This document shows, one piece after another, positions 15,238 through 22,323 of a stretch of 24,656 nt of DNA; the stretch's first letter is position 1, and the number at the start of each line of letters is the position of its first letter. The position numbers and the translations under genes were made by a program. The stretch comes from Clostridiales bacterium UBA929. Lineage in GTDB: Bacteria; Bacillota; Clostridia; Oscillospirales; UBA929. The notes below the pieces were generated by a model, which was not told the origin of the DNA, ran no database searches, and saw only the letters and a list, made by a program, of their open reading frames with translations. The DNA lies in assembly GCA_002293625.1 (NCBI GenBank), contig DBDP01000064.1, positions 1-24,656 on the forward strand, written 5' to 3'.

Positions 15238-16462
15238 ACAACGCCCTCCGCAGTGCTTCCGCGTTTGGTTCGACCGGGGTCACAGACAAACCCAGTTTGT
15301 CCGAAAGCTCGGATATCGTCATATCGTCTAAAAACACGTCCTCACCGCGCCGGAGCATGGTCGAGGGAATTAATACCGCACCGCCCAATACTTTTTCGCG
15401 CAACCCATCCAATAAATCCCCGCCGGTCAGTAAACCCGCCACATCAACCGACTCCCCGAAGAAACGGTTTCGCACCGGCGCGACGGTTACGTTCGGGAAG
15501 GGGGTTAGCAATTCTGTCAGCATTGGCGCGGCGGCGAAACCTGTAGCGATTGTGCAAGGGCGAACAGCGTTCGCCCTTTTTTCTTGCGTCTCCCACTCGT
15601 CCCGAAATAACGCGAGCATCCCGACCCCGTTCTCAAGCTGCGGAAAATCCCGGTAAAACTCCGCCGGAGGGATGGGGCACCCCACCCGCAGATATATCTC
15701 ATCCGAACACCACACGTTCTGGAAACACGCCGCCGTTTCGATCGCGCGGAGCGCGTCCTCCCGCGTCACGTGGCGTAATTCCGCCAAGCCGTTACGATGC
15801 TTTGTCAGCCCGACCGGCACCAACGATGTGCTGATCAACGCGTCGCCGAGGGTTTGAAGTTGCCGAAGCGTTGAGCGTAGAATCTCCCCGTCGTTATACC
15901 CCGGGCAGAGGACAATCTGCGCGTTTAGGAAAATCCCCGCGTCCGCGAAGCGGCGCATCAGGGGCAGGCATTCCCCCGCTCTTTTGTTGCGCATCATCCG
16001 AATTCGCGGCGCGGGATCGGTCGCGTGGACGGACACCCCAAGCGGACTGATCCGCAAGCGGCAAATGCGTTCGATCTCGCGTTCCGTGAGGTTTGTCAGG
16101 GTGATGTAGTTACCCTGCAAAAATGACAGGCGGGCGTCGTCGTCTTTAACGTACAGGCTTTCACGGCATCCGGGCGGGTTTTGGTCGATAAAACAGAATA
16201 CACAATTATTTTGGCAGGTCTGCCCGCCGCCGGGAATGTCGTTCTCAAAGGACAAACCGATGTCGCCGCCTTCACCGTGTCTCAGTGCAACAAGCCGCGC
16301 GTCGCCGTCAGGCGCGCGCAGCTCAAGGGTCAGATTCCGCTCATAGGTATGGTAGCGCACATCAAGAATATCGGCGACCGGCTGCCCGTTGACCGAGACC
16401 AGCGTTTCACCGGCGCGGACGCCCGCTTTGCGGGCGGCTCCGCTCACACGGGCAATCACCAC
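15227..16462 (-). CDS. DUF512 radical-SAM protein with N-terminal PDZ domain
   Basis: The 411-aa product starts with a PDZ-like domain (residues 1-33, SGAARKAGVRAGETLVSVNG). A radical-SAM core follows with the cluster motif Cys83-x3-Cys87-x2-Cys90 in TCQNNCVFCFIDQNPPG, then the DUF512 domain ending in TPVEPNAEALRRALFS. DDARLSFLQGNYITLTNL is a family signature. The reaction is unknown; the family is widespread in Clostridia and often neighbours der, which has led to suggestions of a link to translation, unproven. The start is taken as GTG at 16462, six bases after the rpmF stop, so it is co-transcribed with yceD-rpmF. It ends in TGA, overlapping the end of mazF. Confidence 0.92.
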   Translation of the reverse strand: MVIARVSGAARKAGVRAGETLVSVNGQPVADILDVRYHTYERNLTLELRAPDGDARLVALRHGEGGDIGLSFENDIPGGGQTCQNNCVFCFIDQNPPGCRESLYVKDDDARLSFLQGNYITLTNLTEREIERICRLRISPLGVSVHATDPAPRIRMMRNKRAGECLPLMRRFADAGIFLNAQIVLCPGYNDGEILRSTLRQLQTLGDALISTSLVPVGLTKHRNGLAELRHVTREDALRAIETAACFQNVWCSDEIYLRVGCPIPPAEFYRDFPQLENGVGMLALFRDEWETQEKRANAVRPCTIATGFAAAPMLTELLTPFPNVTVAPVRNRFFGESVDVAGLLTGGDLLDGLREKVLGGAVLIPSTMLRRGEDVFLDDMTISELSDKLGLSVTPVEPNAEALRRALFSR

Positions 16463-16468
16463 AGGACT

Positions 16469-16669
16469 TTACTTCTTCTTCTTGCTCGCCGCCTCAAGCT
16501 GAAGCACGTCGCGCCCGTTGTAAAAGCCGCAGGCTCTGCAAACCGTATGCGGACGGCGCAGCTCGCCGCATTTGGGGCAAGCCGACAGGTTGGGTGTGTC
16601 GAGACGCCAAACCGCGCTGCGGCGCATCGCTTTGCGCTGCTTGGACGTTTTATTCTTCGGAACCGCCAT
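16469..16669 (-). CDS. rpmF: 50S ribosomal protein L32
   Basis: This 66-aa protein matches L32 throughout: start MAVPKNKTSKQRKAMRRS, then the zinc-binding pairs CPKC (Cys31, Cys34) and CRAC (Cys44, Cys47), and a lysine-rich tail. Having all four cysteines makes it the zinc-dependent form. TTGGAGGTG precedes the ATG, and the start overlaps the last 20 bases of yceD, the classic bacterial arrangement. It is transcribed from the yceD promoter. Confidence 0.98.
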   Translation of the reverse strand: MAVPKNKTSKQRKAMRRSAVWRLDTPNLSACPKCGELRRPHTVCRACGFYNGRDVLQLEAASKKKK

Positions 16670-17072
16670 GATGGATACACCTCCAATTGGGATTTCCCGG
16701 GCAATCGTCGGAGCAGAGATTTTTGCTCTCCACCGAAAGGATAACCTCGGGGATTAGGATCTCGTTAATGTCGCAAATCCCGCCGTTAAGCGGAGCCGTG
16801 CCGTCGTGATCATTCCCCTCCGAAAGCACGTAGGAAACCGTCCCGAACAGTTTTTTCGAAAACGGCGCGTCGCATCGGTCGCACCGAAACTCCGCCCATA
16901 CTTGCCACGCGGCATCCAATACCAGTACGCCGCCGCGCTTTTGCACGGATCCGTCCGCTTCAAGCGGGTACGGAAACGAAACACGTCCAAAATCGTCGTA
17001 ATGCGGCAAATCCGGCATATAGGAAAAGGGGATCGACTGCCCGTCTTTCAACAGGCGCACGTCTATCTTCAC
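16650..17072 (-). CDS. yceD: DUF177/YceD-family protein
   Basis: The 140-aa protein belongs to the DUF177 family, almost always found directly upstream of rpmF and thought to help in 23S rRNA or 50S metabolism. Visible signs are VWAEFRCDRCDAPF (Cys64, Cys67), an acidic middle, GGICDINEILIPEVILS, and a terminal Cys-rich part NLCSDDCPGN. The C-terminal end is shorter than usual: the common second zinc knuckle after DDC is replaced by NPNWRCIHHGG where the frame runs into the rpmF start. The start is GTG at 17072 with GTGAGGTGAC upstream. It has an exact consensus promoter. Confidence 0.9.
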   Translation of the reverse strand: MKIDVRLLKDGQSIPFSYMPDLPHYDDFGRVSFPYPLEADGSVQKRGGVLVLDAAWQVWAEFRCDRCDAPFSKKLFGTVSYVLSEGNDHDGTAPLNGGICDINEILIPEVILSVESKNLCSDDCPGNPNWRCIHHGGSEE

Positions 17073-17101
17073 GAGTCACCTCACAAAGGAAACCGAAGGA
17101 T

Positions 17102-17130
17102 ATTATACATAGATACGGAGGGATTGTCAA
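17102..17130 (-). promoter_or_regulatory. Perfect consensus promoter for yceD-rpmF
   Basis: On the minus strand TTGACA (17130-17125), 17 bases, then TATAAT (17107-17102), about 30 bases before the GTG start. This suits high expression of a ribosomal protein gene. Confidence 0.9.
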
Positions 17131-17138
17131 GCAAAATT

Positions 17139-19034
17139 TCACGTTCCGGGTGTTTCCGGCGGTAAAATGGGATTTAGCTCCCCGGGGCTTGTGTCGCCGG
17201 ACGGAGTCTCGGGCGTCGGATCGGGAGACGGGTCAGCCGGTGGCGGCATGGATGGTGTCTCCTCCGGCGGCGGTGTATCGGATGGTTCATCGGGAGACAG
17301 CGTTACTTCATCCGAGGAGGGTGTTGGTGTATCGGGAGGTGTTTCGGGCGGCGGGTCTGCTTCGGGTTTCGGCGGTATGCTGCTGAGGTCAAAGGTGGAC
17401 GGTGACAGTTTGCCGCCGTTTTCGACCATGACTTTAATCTTGCTGCCAGAAACCGCACCGTAAAACATTAAGTGTTCATTGCCTCCGTTAAGCTGCGGGG
17501 AAAAGAATTCGCCGGAGCCGAGCCACGTACCCTTCACGGTCTGCGTCGCTTTCTCGTGCCAGAACACCATTGTGTTTCCGTCATAGACAACCTGCCCTAT
17601 CGCCCGCGTCCCGGTGCCGGAGGGTAGGGAAGTGATAAGCTCCGGCGTTCCCAATTTGTTGCTGCTGAGGGCGGCGCGATAAAGTTCCTCGCCGCTCCCC
17701 GTCTTAACGGTGTAGAATAGCCACATGGTGTCGCCGGAATAAGAGAGCATCGGGGAAACCGCGTCCGCGCCGGACGGCGTGACGGCGCCGTTACCCGCGA
17801 TGCGAAGCGTACTGTTCGGGAATTTCCCGGTCATGAGGTAGATGCCTTGGTTGCCGTTGTAGCGATCCAGCGCGAAGTACATCTTCGCTTCACCGGTATG
17901 GTACGCGGCGGTCAAAAGACTGCCGGGCTTTACCTTACCGTAGAAGCTGGTATAAGGACCTTGCAGTGTCTCGCCGCCGGAATACCATTCGATCTTGCCT
18001 TCGCGGATTTGATAATAATATGTTTTCTTTGAGCGCGGATGCTGCGTGACCGCGGCGGCGGCGGCGTTCACGTCCGTCCGCTTAATTTGATCGGGTGGGG
18101 TGAACGGCAGAGGGTCGGGGTTCTCGGTGGCGATAACTTCCGCCGGAATCTCCTCACCCGGACGCAAAAGCCGTGCGTGAACGGCGAAGCGGATATCCTC
18201 CATCCCGCCTTCATAGGAACAGGTGGAGAGCGTAAGAATGCGGTCGGTCTCGTCAACCTCCACGTTGCTGTGGAAGAGACTGCGGGCTTTGATCTCGTCC
18301 AGCATGTCGCCGAACTCGGCTTGTGTAGGCTGGGTCTCGATGTAGCCCCAATCCGGCTCGGTGTGGTAAGCGGCGAACACGATCCACGTCGTCTTCCCGG
18401 TCAAGCTGTCGAGGGTGACAACGGGCGAGGTTTTGAAGGTTTCGGCTTGCTTATACTTATGAAGCCCCGCGAACATCGCGCCGGTATTCATGTTGTGACC
18501 GAACATGACGACGTTTCGGTCGCTCAGCAAGCGCGAGTTGTTATGATGAAGGAATACGGTTCCGTTATCGTTCCTTTTTCCATAAAAGTCGTGTCGCAAG
18601 TAAAACTCGTTGTCCTCTCCCAGCACGAAAGCCAACCCTTCTTCGCTCAAGATGCCCGGAATAAAAATCATTCCACGATAGTCGGGATTTACCTCAAGCA
18701 GCTCGGCGAAACGGATTTTTCCCTCTTCTTCCGCAGCGATCAACATCTCGTACTCAGATATTGAGGAGGGGGTGGGTTCATCAGGCGATGGTTCCGCGCC
18801 GTCTGACGGACTTATCTCTGCCGGTAGGGACGTAGACGGCGGCATGGGCGACGCGTTGAGGTACATGCTGCTTATGTCGCTCTCGACCTGTTTCTGCCCC
18901 ATATACTGCGCCAAATAGTATACGATATAAACCAGTGCCGCGACCATCACGCAGATACAGAGAATTAACGCTGCCCACAGCAGCTTTTTCTTTGTCCAAA
19001 ACGGCTTTTTGTCTTCCATTCGGCTCATACTCAT
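17139..19034 (-). CDS. Class B sortase with extra C-terminal beta domain and Pro-rich tail
   Basis: The 631-aa protein starts with a basic stretch and a signal-anchor helix (about 18-41), then a low-complexity Pro/Ser linker. The class B sortase domain (about 85-290) has catalytic His180 in MFGHNMNTG, Cys272 in LSTCSYEGG and Arg282 in DIRFAVHARL. It would attach proteins to peptidoglycan by cleaving a C-terminal sorting motif. Unlike ordinary SrtB (about 230-260 aa), it continues with about 215 residues (330-545) of repeated strand-turn units such as QGIYLMTGKF and ELYRAALSSNK, which suggest a beta-propeller or similar fold. A tail of about 85 residues rich in Pro, Ser, Thr, Asp and Glu ends in LPPETPGT. 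The ATG at 19034 fits AGGTAGGTG upstream; GTG at 19043 is too close. The likely substrates are the four NAKTG proteins upstream on the same strand. Confidence 0.9.
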   Translation of the reverse strand: MSMSRMEDKKPFWTKKKLLWAALILCICVMVAALVYIVYYLAQYMGQKQVESDISSMYLNASPMPPSTSLPAEISPSDGAEPSPDEPTPSSISEYEMLIAAEEEGKIRFAELLEVNPDYRGMIFIPGILSEEGLAFVLGEDNEFYLRHDFYGKRNDNGTVFLHHNNSRLLSDRNVVMFGHNMNTGAMFAGLHKYKQAETFKTSPVVTLDSLTGKTTWIVFAAYHTEPDWGYIETQPTQAEFGDMLDEIKARSLFHSNVEVDETDRILTLSTCSYEGGMEDIRFAVHARLLRPGEEIPAEVIATENPDPLPFTPPDQIKRTDVNAAAAAVTQHPRSKKTYYYQIREGKIEWYSGGETLQGPYTSFYGKVKPGSLLTAAYHTGEAKMYFALDRYNGNQGIYLMTGKFPNSTLRIAGNGAVTPSGADAVSPMLSYSGDTMWLFYTVKTGSGEELYRAALSSNKLGTPELITSLPSGTGTRAIGQVVYDGNTMVFWHEKATQTVKGTWLGSGEFFSPQLNGGNEHLMFYGAVSGSKIKVMVENGGKLSPSTFDLSSIPPKPEADPPPETPPDTPTPSSDEVTLSPDEPSDTPPPEETPSMPPPADPSPDPTPETPSGDTSPGELNPILPPETPGT

Positions 19035-19055
19035 ACGTTTCACCTACCTATTTTG

Positions 19056-19084
19056 AGTATATCTCAAACGCCCTGTGTTGTCAA
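19056..19084 (-). promoter_or_regulatory. Sigma-A promoter for the sortase
   Basis: On the minus strand TTGACA (19084-19079), 17 bases, then TATACT (19061-19056), just before the sortase start. The sortase therefore has its own transcript. Upstream, GTGAACCATTCAC (19155-19167) is palindromic and GTGAACGGTT (19091-19100) is an imperfect inverted partner, a possible operator. Confidence 0.8.
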
Positions 19085-19232
19085 GGTTTGGTGAACGGTT
19101 AAAATAGGTAATCCACACGATTTCTGCAGGACGTGAAGCCGAAGATACCCTCGCGTGAACCATTCACATTCTTTGCGCTTAATACATAGTATAAGGTGCC
19201 CCCAGTATGCAGAAAGGATGTGAGGATTTCTC

Positions 19233-19574
19233 GTGAGATTTCTCAAAGGGTTTCGGTCTATCGCACTGATAGAGATATGCGTCTGCATTTGTTTTCTGTT
19301 CAGCCCGACGATCAGCCAAGACGGAGAAGCATTCAAAATATTTAGTTTTTGTGCCAGCGGAATTCTGTTAACCGCCTCGGTTCTTGCCTTCATTGAGGCA
19401 AGAAGATGGAAGCTATGGCTTCTATGTATCACCATGTCTATTGTAACCGTCGTAAGCATTATACTCTCAATATACCGCGGTGACTTTCTGACGAGCAGTT
19501 TTCCGCTGATAGCCTACAATATCTTGTTCATTATTGCCAATCTTCATTTTCTGGGGAGGGGTTTGCAAAAATGA
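19233..19574 (+). CDS. Small four-helix membrane protein, unknown function
   Basis: I do not recognise this 113-aa protein. It has four predicted helices (about 9-26, 36-54, 59-81, 88-107) joined by short loops with charged EARR and YRGD turns. The GTG start at 19233 is preceded by GTGAGGATT at proper spacing. Its TGA overlaps the ATG of the next gene (ATGA), so the two products are probably made together. It points away from the sortase and lies between the sortase and its presumed substrates. The stretch is less GC-rich than its neighbours, hinting at acquisition. No clear -35 box is seen; TATAAG at 19190-19195 could be a -10. Confidence 0.65.
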   Translation: MRFLKGFRSIALIEICVCICFLFSPTISQDGEAFKIFSFCASGILLTASVLAFIEARRWKLWLLCITMSIVTVVSIILSIYRGDFLTSSFPLIAYNILFIIANLHFLGRGLQK

Positions 19575-19840
19575 ATCTGGAATCTATACTTGCCATGCTC
19601 GGAAGCGGGCTCGGCGTCTTCCTCTTAAAAGTCTATGCTGACTGGCGTCAGGCAAAGCGCGGTGACACCAAGGACGCTGTTGGCGCGTGGCAACAAATTG
19701 CGGATAGAGAGTCGCAAAGATTTCATACGCTTGAGACGCAGATCACTACACAGGAAAAAACTCTAACAGATAAAGACGAATACATAAGGCAGCTGGAGCG
19801 CGTTATTTTACAGGCCGGTCTCAGCCTACCCGCCCAATAA
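19571..19840 (+). CDS. Small membrane/coiled-coil protein, unknown function
   Basis: This 89-aa protein has one N-terminal helix (about 4-22, ILAMLGSGLGVFLLKVYADW) followed by a charged helical region (about 38-80) with the heptad-like stretch FHTLETQITTQEKTLTDKDE, then YIRQLERVI. The layout resembles small phage accessory membrane proteins, but nothing specific supports a holin call and no other phage genes are present. It is translationally coupled to the preceding gene by an ATGA overlap. A weak GC hairpin (19844-19867) and the strong hairpin at 19881-19910 follow. Confidence 0.65.
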   Translation: MNLESILAMLGSGLGVFLLKVYADWRQAKRGDTKDAVGAWQQIADRESQRFHTLETQITTQEKTLTDKDEYIRQLERVILQAGLSLPAQ

Positions 19841-19875
19841 TACGCACCCTGCCTCTGCGGCAGGTGCATCTAACA

Positions 19876-19914
19876 AGTGTAAAAGGTTCCGTGAAGACAC
19901 GGAACCTTTTATAG
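19876..19914. terminator. Bidirectional terminator between small membrane genes and paralogue 1
   Basis: AAAAGGTTCCGTG (19881-19893) is a perfect 13-base inverted repeat with CACGGAACCTTTT (19898-19910), four-base loop AAGA. The A and T runs of the stem act as the U-tract on either strand. Confidence 0.88.
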
Positions 19915-19924
19915 AGCATCTTTG

Positions 19925-20509
19925 TTACGTTCTGGCTTTCTTGCTCGTAATCAAGACCACCGAGCACGCGGCTGCGACAAGCGCGCCGCCGGCGATATAG
20001 ATCAGCGGGCTGTCCGCGGTTTTGGCGTTGTTACCGTTACCGCCGTTACCGCTGCCGCCGGTTGTCAGGTAGGCTTTGGTGATGCCAAGTTCATCAACCG
20101 TGGTGTCATAGTAACATACATAAAACTTTGCTTGAGCCGTAGCAGACTGCAATTCGGTGTAACCCTGCATATCAGCCAGCTTGAATGTGAGTTTACCATT
20201 TGAGTAAACATCAGCTGCTGTTAACTCAGTTTGCGACCAAGCCCAGCCATTGTCGCTTTGTATAACGAATTGGAAACCGCCGGTCGGTTTCGCAGTTATC
20301 TCAAGAGTGAGGGTTGTTGCGGCTTTTAGTTGTTCTATTGTTAAATCTGTCGTAACACCGTCTGTACCGTTAACGCACCAGCCCTTTTGGTTGTCGTTAT
20401 TGGTGATAACTGGCGCTGTGGGTAGGTTGACGGTTGCGGCGAAAACGGGAACGGTGAATGCTGCGATCAGTATAACCGCCGCTAATAAAGTGAGTATACG
20501 CTTTTTCAT
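19925..20509 (-). CDS. Secreted sortase-anchored paralogue 1 (NAKTA variant)
   Basis: This 194-aa protein starts with a signal peptide (MKKRILTLLAAVILIAAFTV, cleavage near VFA-ATV). A beta-rich domain (about 25-152) follows with GWCVNGTDG, TTDLTIEQLKAATTLTLEI, QSDNGWAWSQTELTAADVY, AKFYVCYYD and GITKAYL. After a Gly/Asn linker comes NAKTADS (from residue 161), a hydrophobic helix and the tail SKKART. The other three copies have NAKTGDS; here the residue after the presumed cleavage threonine is Ala, so anchoring may be weaker or lost. The domain resembles small carbohydrate-binding beta-sandwiches (inference). The ATG at 20509 has GGAGGG upstream; the longer frame to 20632 has no site. It is the most divergent in its C-terminus and lies nearest the sortase. 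Confidence 0.82.
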   Translation of the reverse strand: MKKRILTLLAAVILIAAFTVPVFAATVNLPTAPVITNNDNQKGWCVNGTDGVTTDLTIEQLKAATTLTLEITAKPTGGFQFVIQSDNGWAWSQTELTAADVYSNGKLTFKLADMQGYTELQSATAQAKFYVCYYDTTVDELGITKAYLTTGGSGNGGNGNNAKTADSPLIYIAGGALVAAACSVVLITSKKART

Positions 20510-20583
20510 TGTTTTCCCTCCGTTTTTGTGGGTTGTACCCCTACTATTGCCACAATCCAGCCAAACTATGAAGGGAATAAATA

Positions 20584-20611
20584 GTAGAGTGCGTCGACTC
20601 GGCGCGCCGCT
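20584..20611. repeat. Degenerate palindromic element B
   Basis: GTAGAGTGCGTCGACTCGGC followed by GCGCCGCTG is a mutated relative of the element at 21479-21506. Both sit just beyond a terminator following a paralogue gene, so they were copied with the array. Confidence 0.4.
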
Positions 20612-20649
20612 GAAAGATAAATAAACCCCCACGCCGAAACGTAGGGGTT
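20612..20649 (-). terminator. Terminator of paralogue 2
   Basis: On the minus strand AACCCCTACG, loop TTTCGG, CGTGGGGGTT, then TTATTTATCTTT. It is nearly identical to the terminator at 21512-21547. Confidence 0.85.
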
Positions 20650-20683
20650 ATATGTATGGAGTTTTGCAGAGCTTCTTTTGTTG

Positions 20684-21283
20684 TTACGCTTTTACTTTGC
20701 GGGCAATAAGGACGGTTGCGCCGGCAGCAAGGAGAAGTCCGCCGATGGCGAAGAAGATAACGGTGCTGTCGCCGGTCTTAGCGTTGTCAGAGGTGGTATC
20801 ACCGCCGTTACCGCTGTCGCTGCCAAGGCTGTCGGTAAGGTATACTCTGGTTATGCCTAAATTCACAACGTCATCCGTATAGTAGGCAACGCATAACTTC
20901 GCCATTGTGGCGTCGGCGATCGGACCCATTGTCAGTTTGGAGAAATCAAATATCAGTTTGCCATCTTGATAAACATCTTCCGGCATCAGGTCGTTTTGGT
21001 TCCACGCCCAACCGTCGCCGTCGTGCTGGGAAACAAACTGGATGGTGCCTTCGGGCACTTCGGTGATCTCAAGCACAAGGAAATTTGCCGCTTTTACCTG
21101 ATCGATTGTGAGGTCGGTGGCAATACCGTCAACGCCGTCGGTAACCCAAAGCACTTGGTTGTCACTGAGGAGCGAATGCGGTTCTGTGGGGAGATCCACA
21201 GTAGCGGCAAAAGCCGGAAGCGTGAACGCGGCGGTGAGAAGGGCTGCCATCATGAGGGTAAGCAGGATTTTGCGAGTTTTCAT
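20684..21283 (-). CDS. Secreted sortase-anchored paralogue 2 (NAKTG)
   Basis: The 199-aa product has a signal peptide (MKTRKILLTLMMAALLTAAF, cleavage near AFA-ATV), then the shared domain with WVTDGVDG, ATDLTIDQVKAANFLVLEI, GDGWAWNQNDLMPEDVYQDG, AKLCVAYYTD and GITRVYL. A Ser/Gly/Thr linker leads to NAKTGDS at residue 167, a helix, and ARKVKA. The ATG at 21283 has GGAGG seven bases upstream. Compared with copy 3, the linker lengths and strand C sequence differ, but the last 35 codons and 3' flank are nearly the same in DNA, indicating recent duplication or gene conversion of the anchor end. Confidence 0.85.
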   Translation of the reverse strand: MKTRKILLTLMMAALLTAAFTLPAFAATVDLPTEPHSLLSDNQVLWVTDGVDGIATDLTIDQVKAANFLVLEITEVPEGTIQFVSQHDGDGWAWNQNDLMPEDVYQDGKLIFDFSKLTMGPIADATMAKLCVAYYTDDVVNLGITRVYLTDSLGSDSGNGGDTTSDNAKTGDSTVIFFAIGGLLLAAGATVLIARKVKA

Positions 21284-21315
21284 ATCATTTCCTCCGTAAA
21301 TCAGATTCTGCTTGT

Positions 21316-21344
21316 ATGATACCATACCGCCAAAAAAAAAGCAA
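21316..21344 (-). promoter_or_regulatory. Promoter of paralogue 2
   Basis: On the minus strand TTGCTT (21344-21339), 17 bases ending in TTGGCGGTATGG, then TATCAT (21321-21316). The block TTGGCGGTATGGTA (21333-21320) recurs in the paralogue 4 promoter. The rest of 21345-21478 has no gene; a loose TCCGCC/GGCGGA hairpin (21421-21446) is the only structure seen. Confidence 0.6.
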
Positions 21345-21478
21345 GCAATATTCCCAAAAATATCGGGATAATCTTGCTGTTATTCGTCGAAAATTACAAT
21401 ATCTTGTAGGGGAACGGCAATCCGCCCTTGGACATCCCCCGGCGGACGCGTATTGCGCGCACTTACGGCAGCTCCCAT

Positions 21479-21506
21479 GTAGGGTGCGCCGACCCGGCGC
21501 ACCGTT
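21479..21506. repeat. Palindromic element C (GTAGGG...CCGTT type)
   Basis: GGTGCGCCG (21483-21491) is the exact inverted repeat of CGGCGCACC (21495-21503), with the GTAGGG head and GTT tail shared with element A (1529-1557). The arms differ from element A at several positions but remain complementary within each copy. Confidence 0.55.
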
Positions 21507-21511
21507 GAGAA

Positions 21512-21547
21512 CACAAATAAAACCCCCACGCCGAAACGTAGGGGTTT
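21512..21547 (-). terminator. Terminator of paralogue 3
   Basis: On the minus strand AAACCCCTACG, loop TTTCGG, CGTGGGGGTTT, then TATTTGTG. Confidence 0.85.
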
Positions 21548-21583
21548 ATATTCATACGGAGTTTTGCAGAGCTTCTCTTGTTG

Positions 21584-22195
21584 TTACGCTTTTACTTTGC
21601 GGGCAACAAGGACGGTCGCGCCGGCTGCAAGAACCAATCCGCCGATCGCGAGGAAGATAACGGTGCTGTCGCCGGTTTTGGCATTACCGGTGCCGGGGTC
21701 GCCGGCGGGAGCATCGCCGCCGAGAGAATCGGTTAAGTACGCTTTGGTAACGCCGAGACCCGAATAGTCGGGATCATAGTAGCAAACAAAGAATTTCGCT
21801 TGCGCCGTGGCACCGGCCAGTGTGTCCCAACCGGTCATGTTGGCGAGCTCAAACACGAGTTTGCCGTCTTGATAAACGTCAGCGGCAGTTAAATCTGTTT
21901 GATTCCAGCCCCAACCGTTGTCGTTCTGGAGAACGAACTGGAGTCCGGCGGCGGGTTCGGCGGAAACTTCGAGGACAAGGTATTTGGCCGCTTGGAGCTG
22001 CTCAAGGGTGAGGTCTGTCTCAATAGCTGTGCCGTTCATGTCGGTGCCGTTGACACCCCAGCCCTTTTGGGCATCGCTGTTGACAAACGGGGGATCCAGC
22101 GGAAGGTCTATGGTGGCGGCAAAGGCGGGGACTGCGAGCATGGCGATCAAAAGAGCCGCCATCATGAGGGTAAGCAGGGTCTTGCGTGTTTTCAT
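21584..22195 (-). CDS. Secreted sortase-anchored paralogue 3 (NAKTG)
   Basis: The 203-aa protein has a signal peptide (MKTRKTLLTLMMAALLIAML, cleavage near AFA-ATI). The shared domain has GWGVNGTD, ETDLTLEQLQAAKYLVLEV, QNDNGWGWNQTDLTAADVYQ, AKFFVCYYD and GVTKAYL. A Gly/Pro/Asp linker precedes NAKTGDS at residue 171, a helix and ARKVKA. The ATG at 22195 has TGGAGGAATT upstream. Its domain is closest to copy 1 (shared QNDNGW/TAADVY, AQAKF-VCYYD), while its anchor end is closest to copy 2, a mosaic relation. Confidence 0.86.
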   Translation of the reverse strand: MKTRKTLLTLMMAALLIAMLAVPAFAATIDLPLDPPFVNSDAQKGWGVNGTDMNGTAIETDLTLEQLQAAKYLVLEVSAEPAAGLQFVLQNDNGWGWNQTDLTAADVYQDGKLVFELANMTGWDTLAGATAQAKFFVCYYDPDYSGLGVTKAYLTDSLGGDAPAGDPGTGNAKTGDSTVIFLAIGGLVLAAGATVLVARKVKA

Positions 22196-22230
22196 GACAA
22201 TTCCTCCATTTATTAAGGATGATTTCCTGT

Positions 22231-22259
22231 ATAATATCACAGGGATAAAAATAATGCAA
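22231..22259 (-). promoter_or_regulatory. Promoter of paralogue 3
   Basis: On the minus strand TTGCAT (22259-22254), 17 bases, then TATTAT (22236-22231), about 36 bases before the ATG. Confidence 0.6.
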
Positions 22260-22323
22260 GTGGATTTTAACAAAAAAGATAAATTTTATTATGTAACCCT
22301 TCGGATGCTAAAAAAACGCTATG

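Noticed and set aside
19571..19840. Phage holin
   Set aside because: Only one helix and a coiled coil are present, with no lysin or other phage gene nearby.
22260..22323. Terminator of paralogue 4
   Set aside because: A T-run is present on the minus strand but no convincing stem precedes it.
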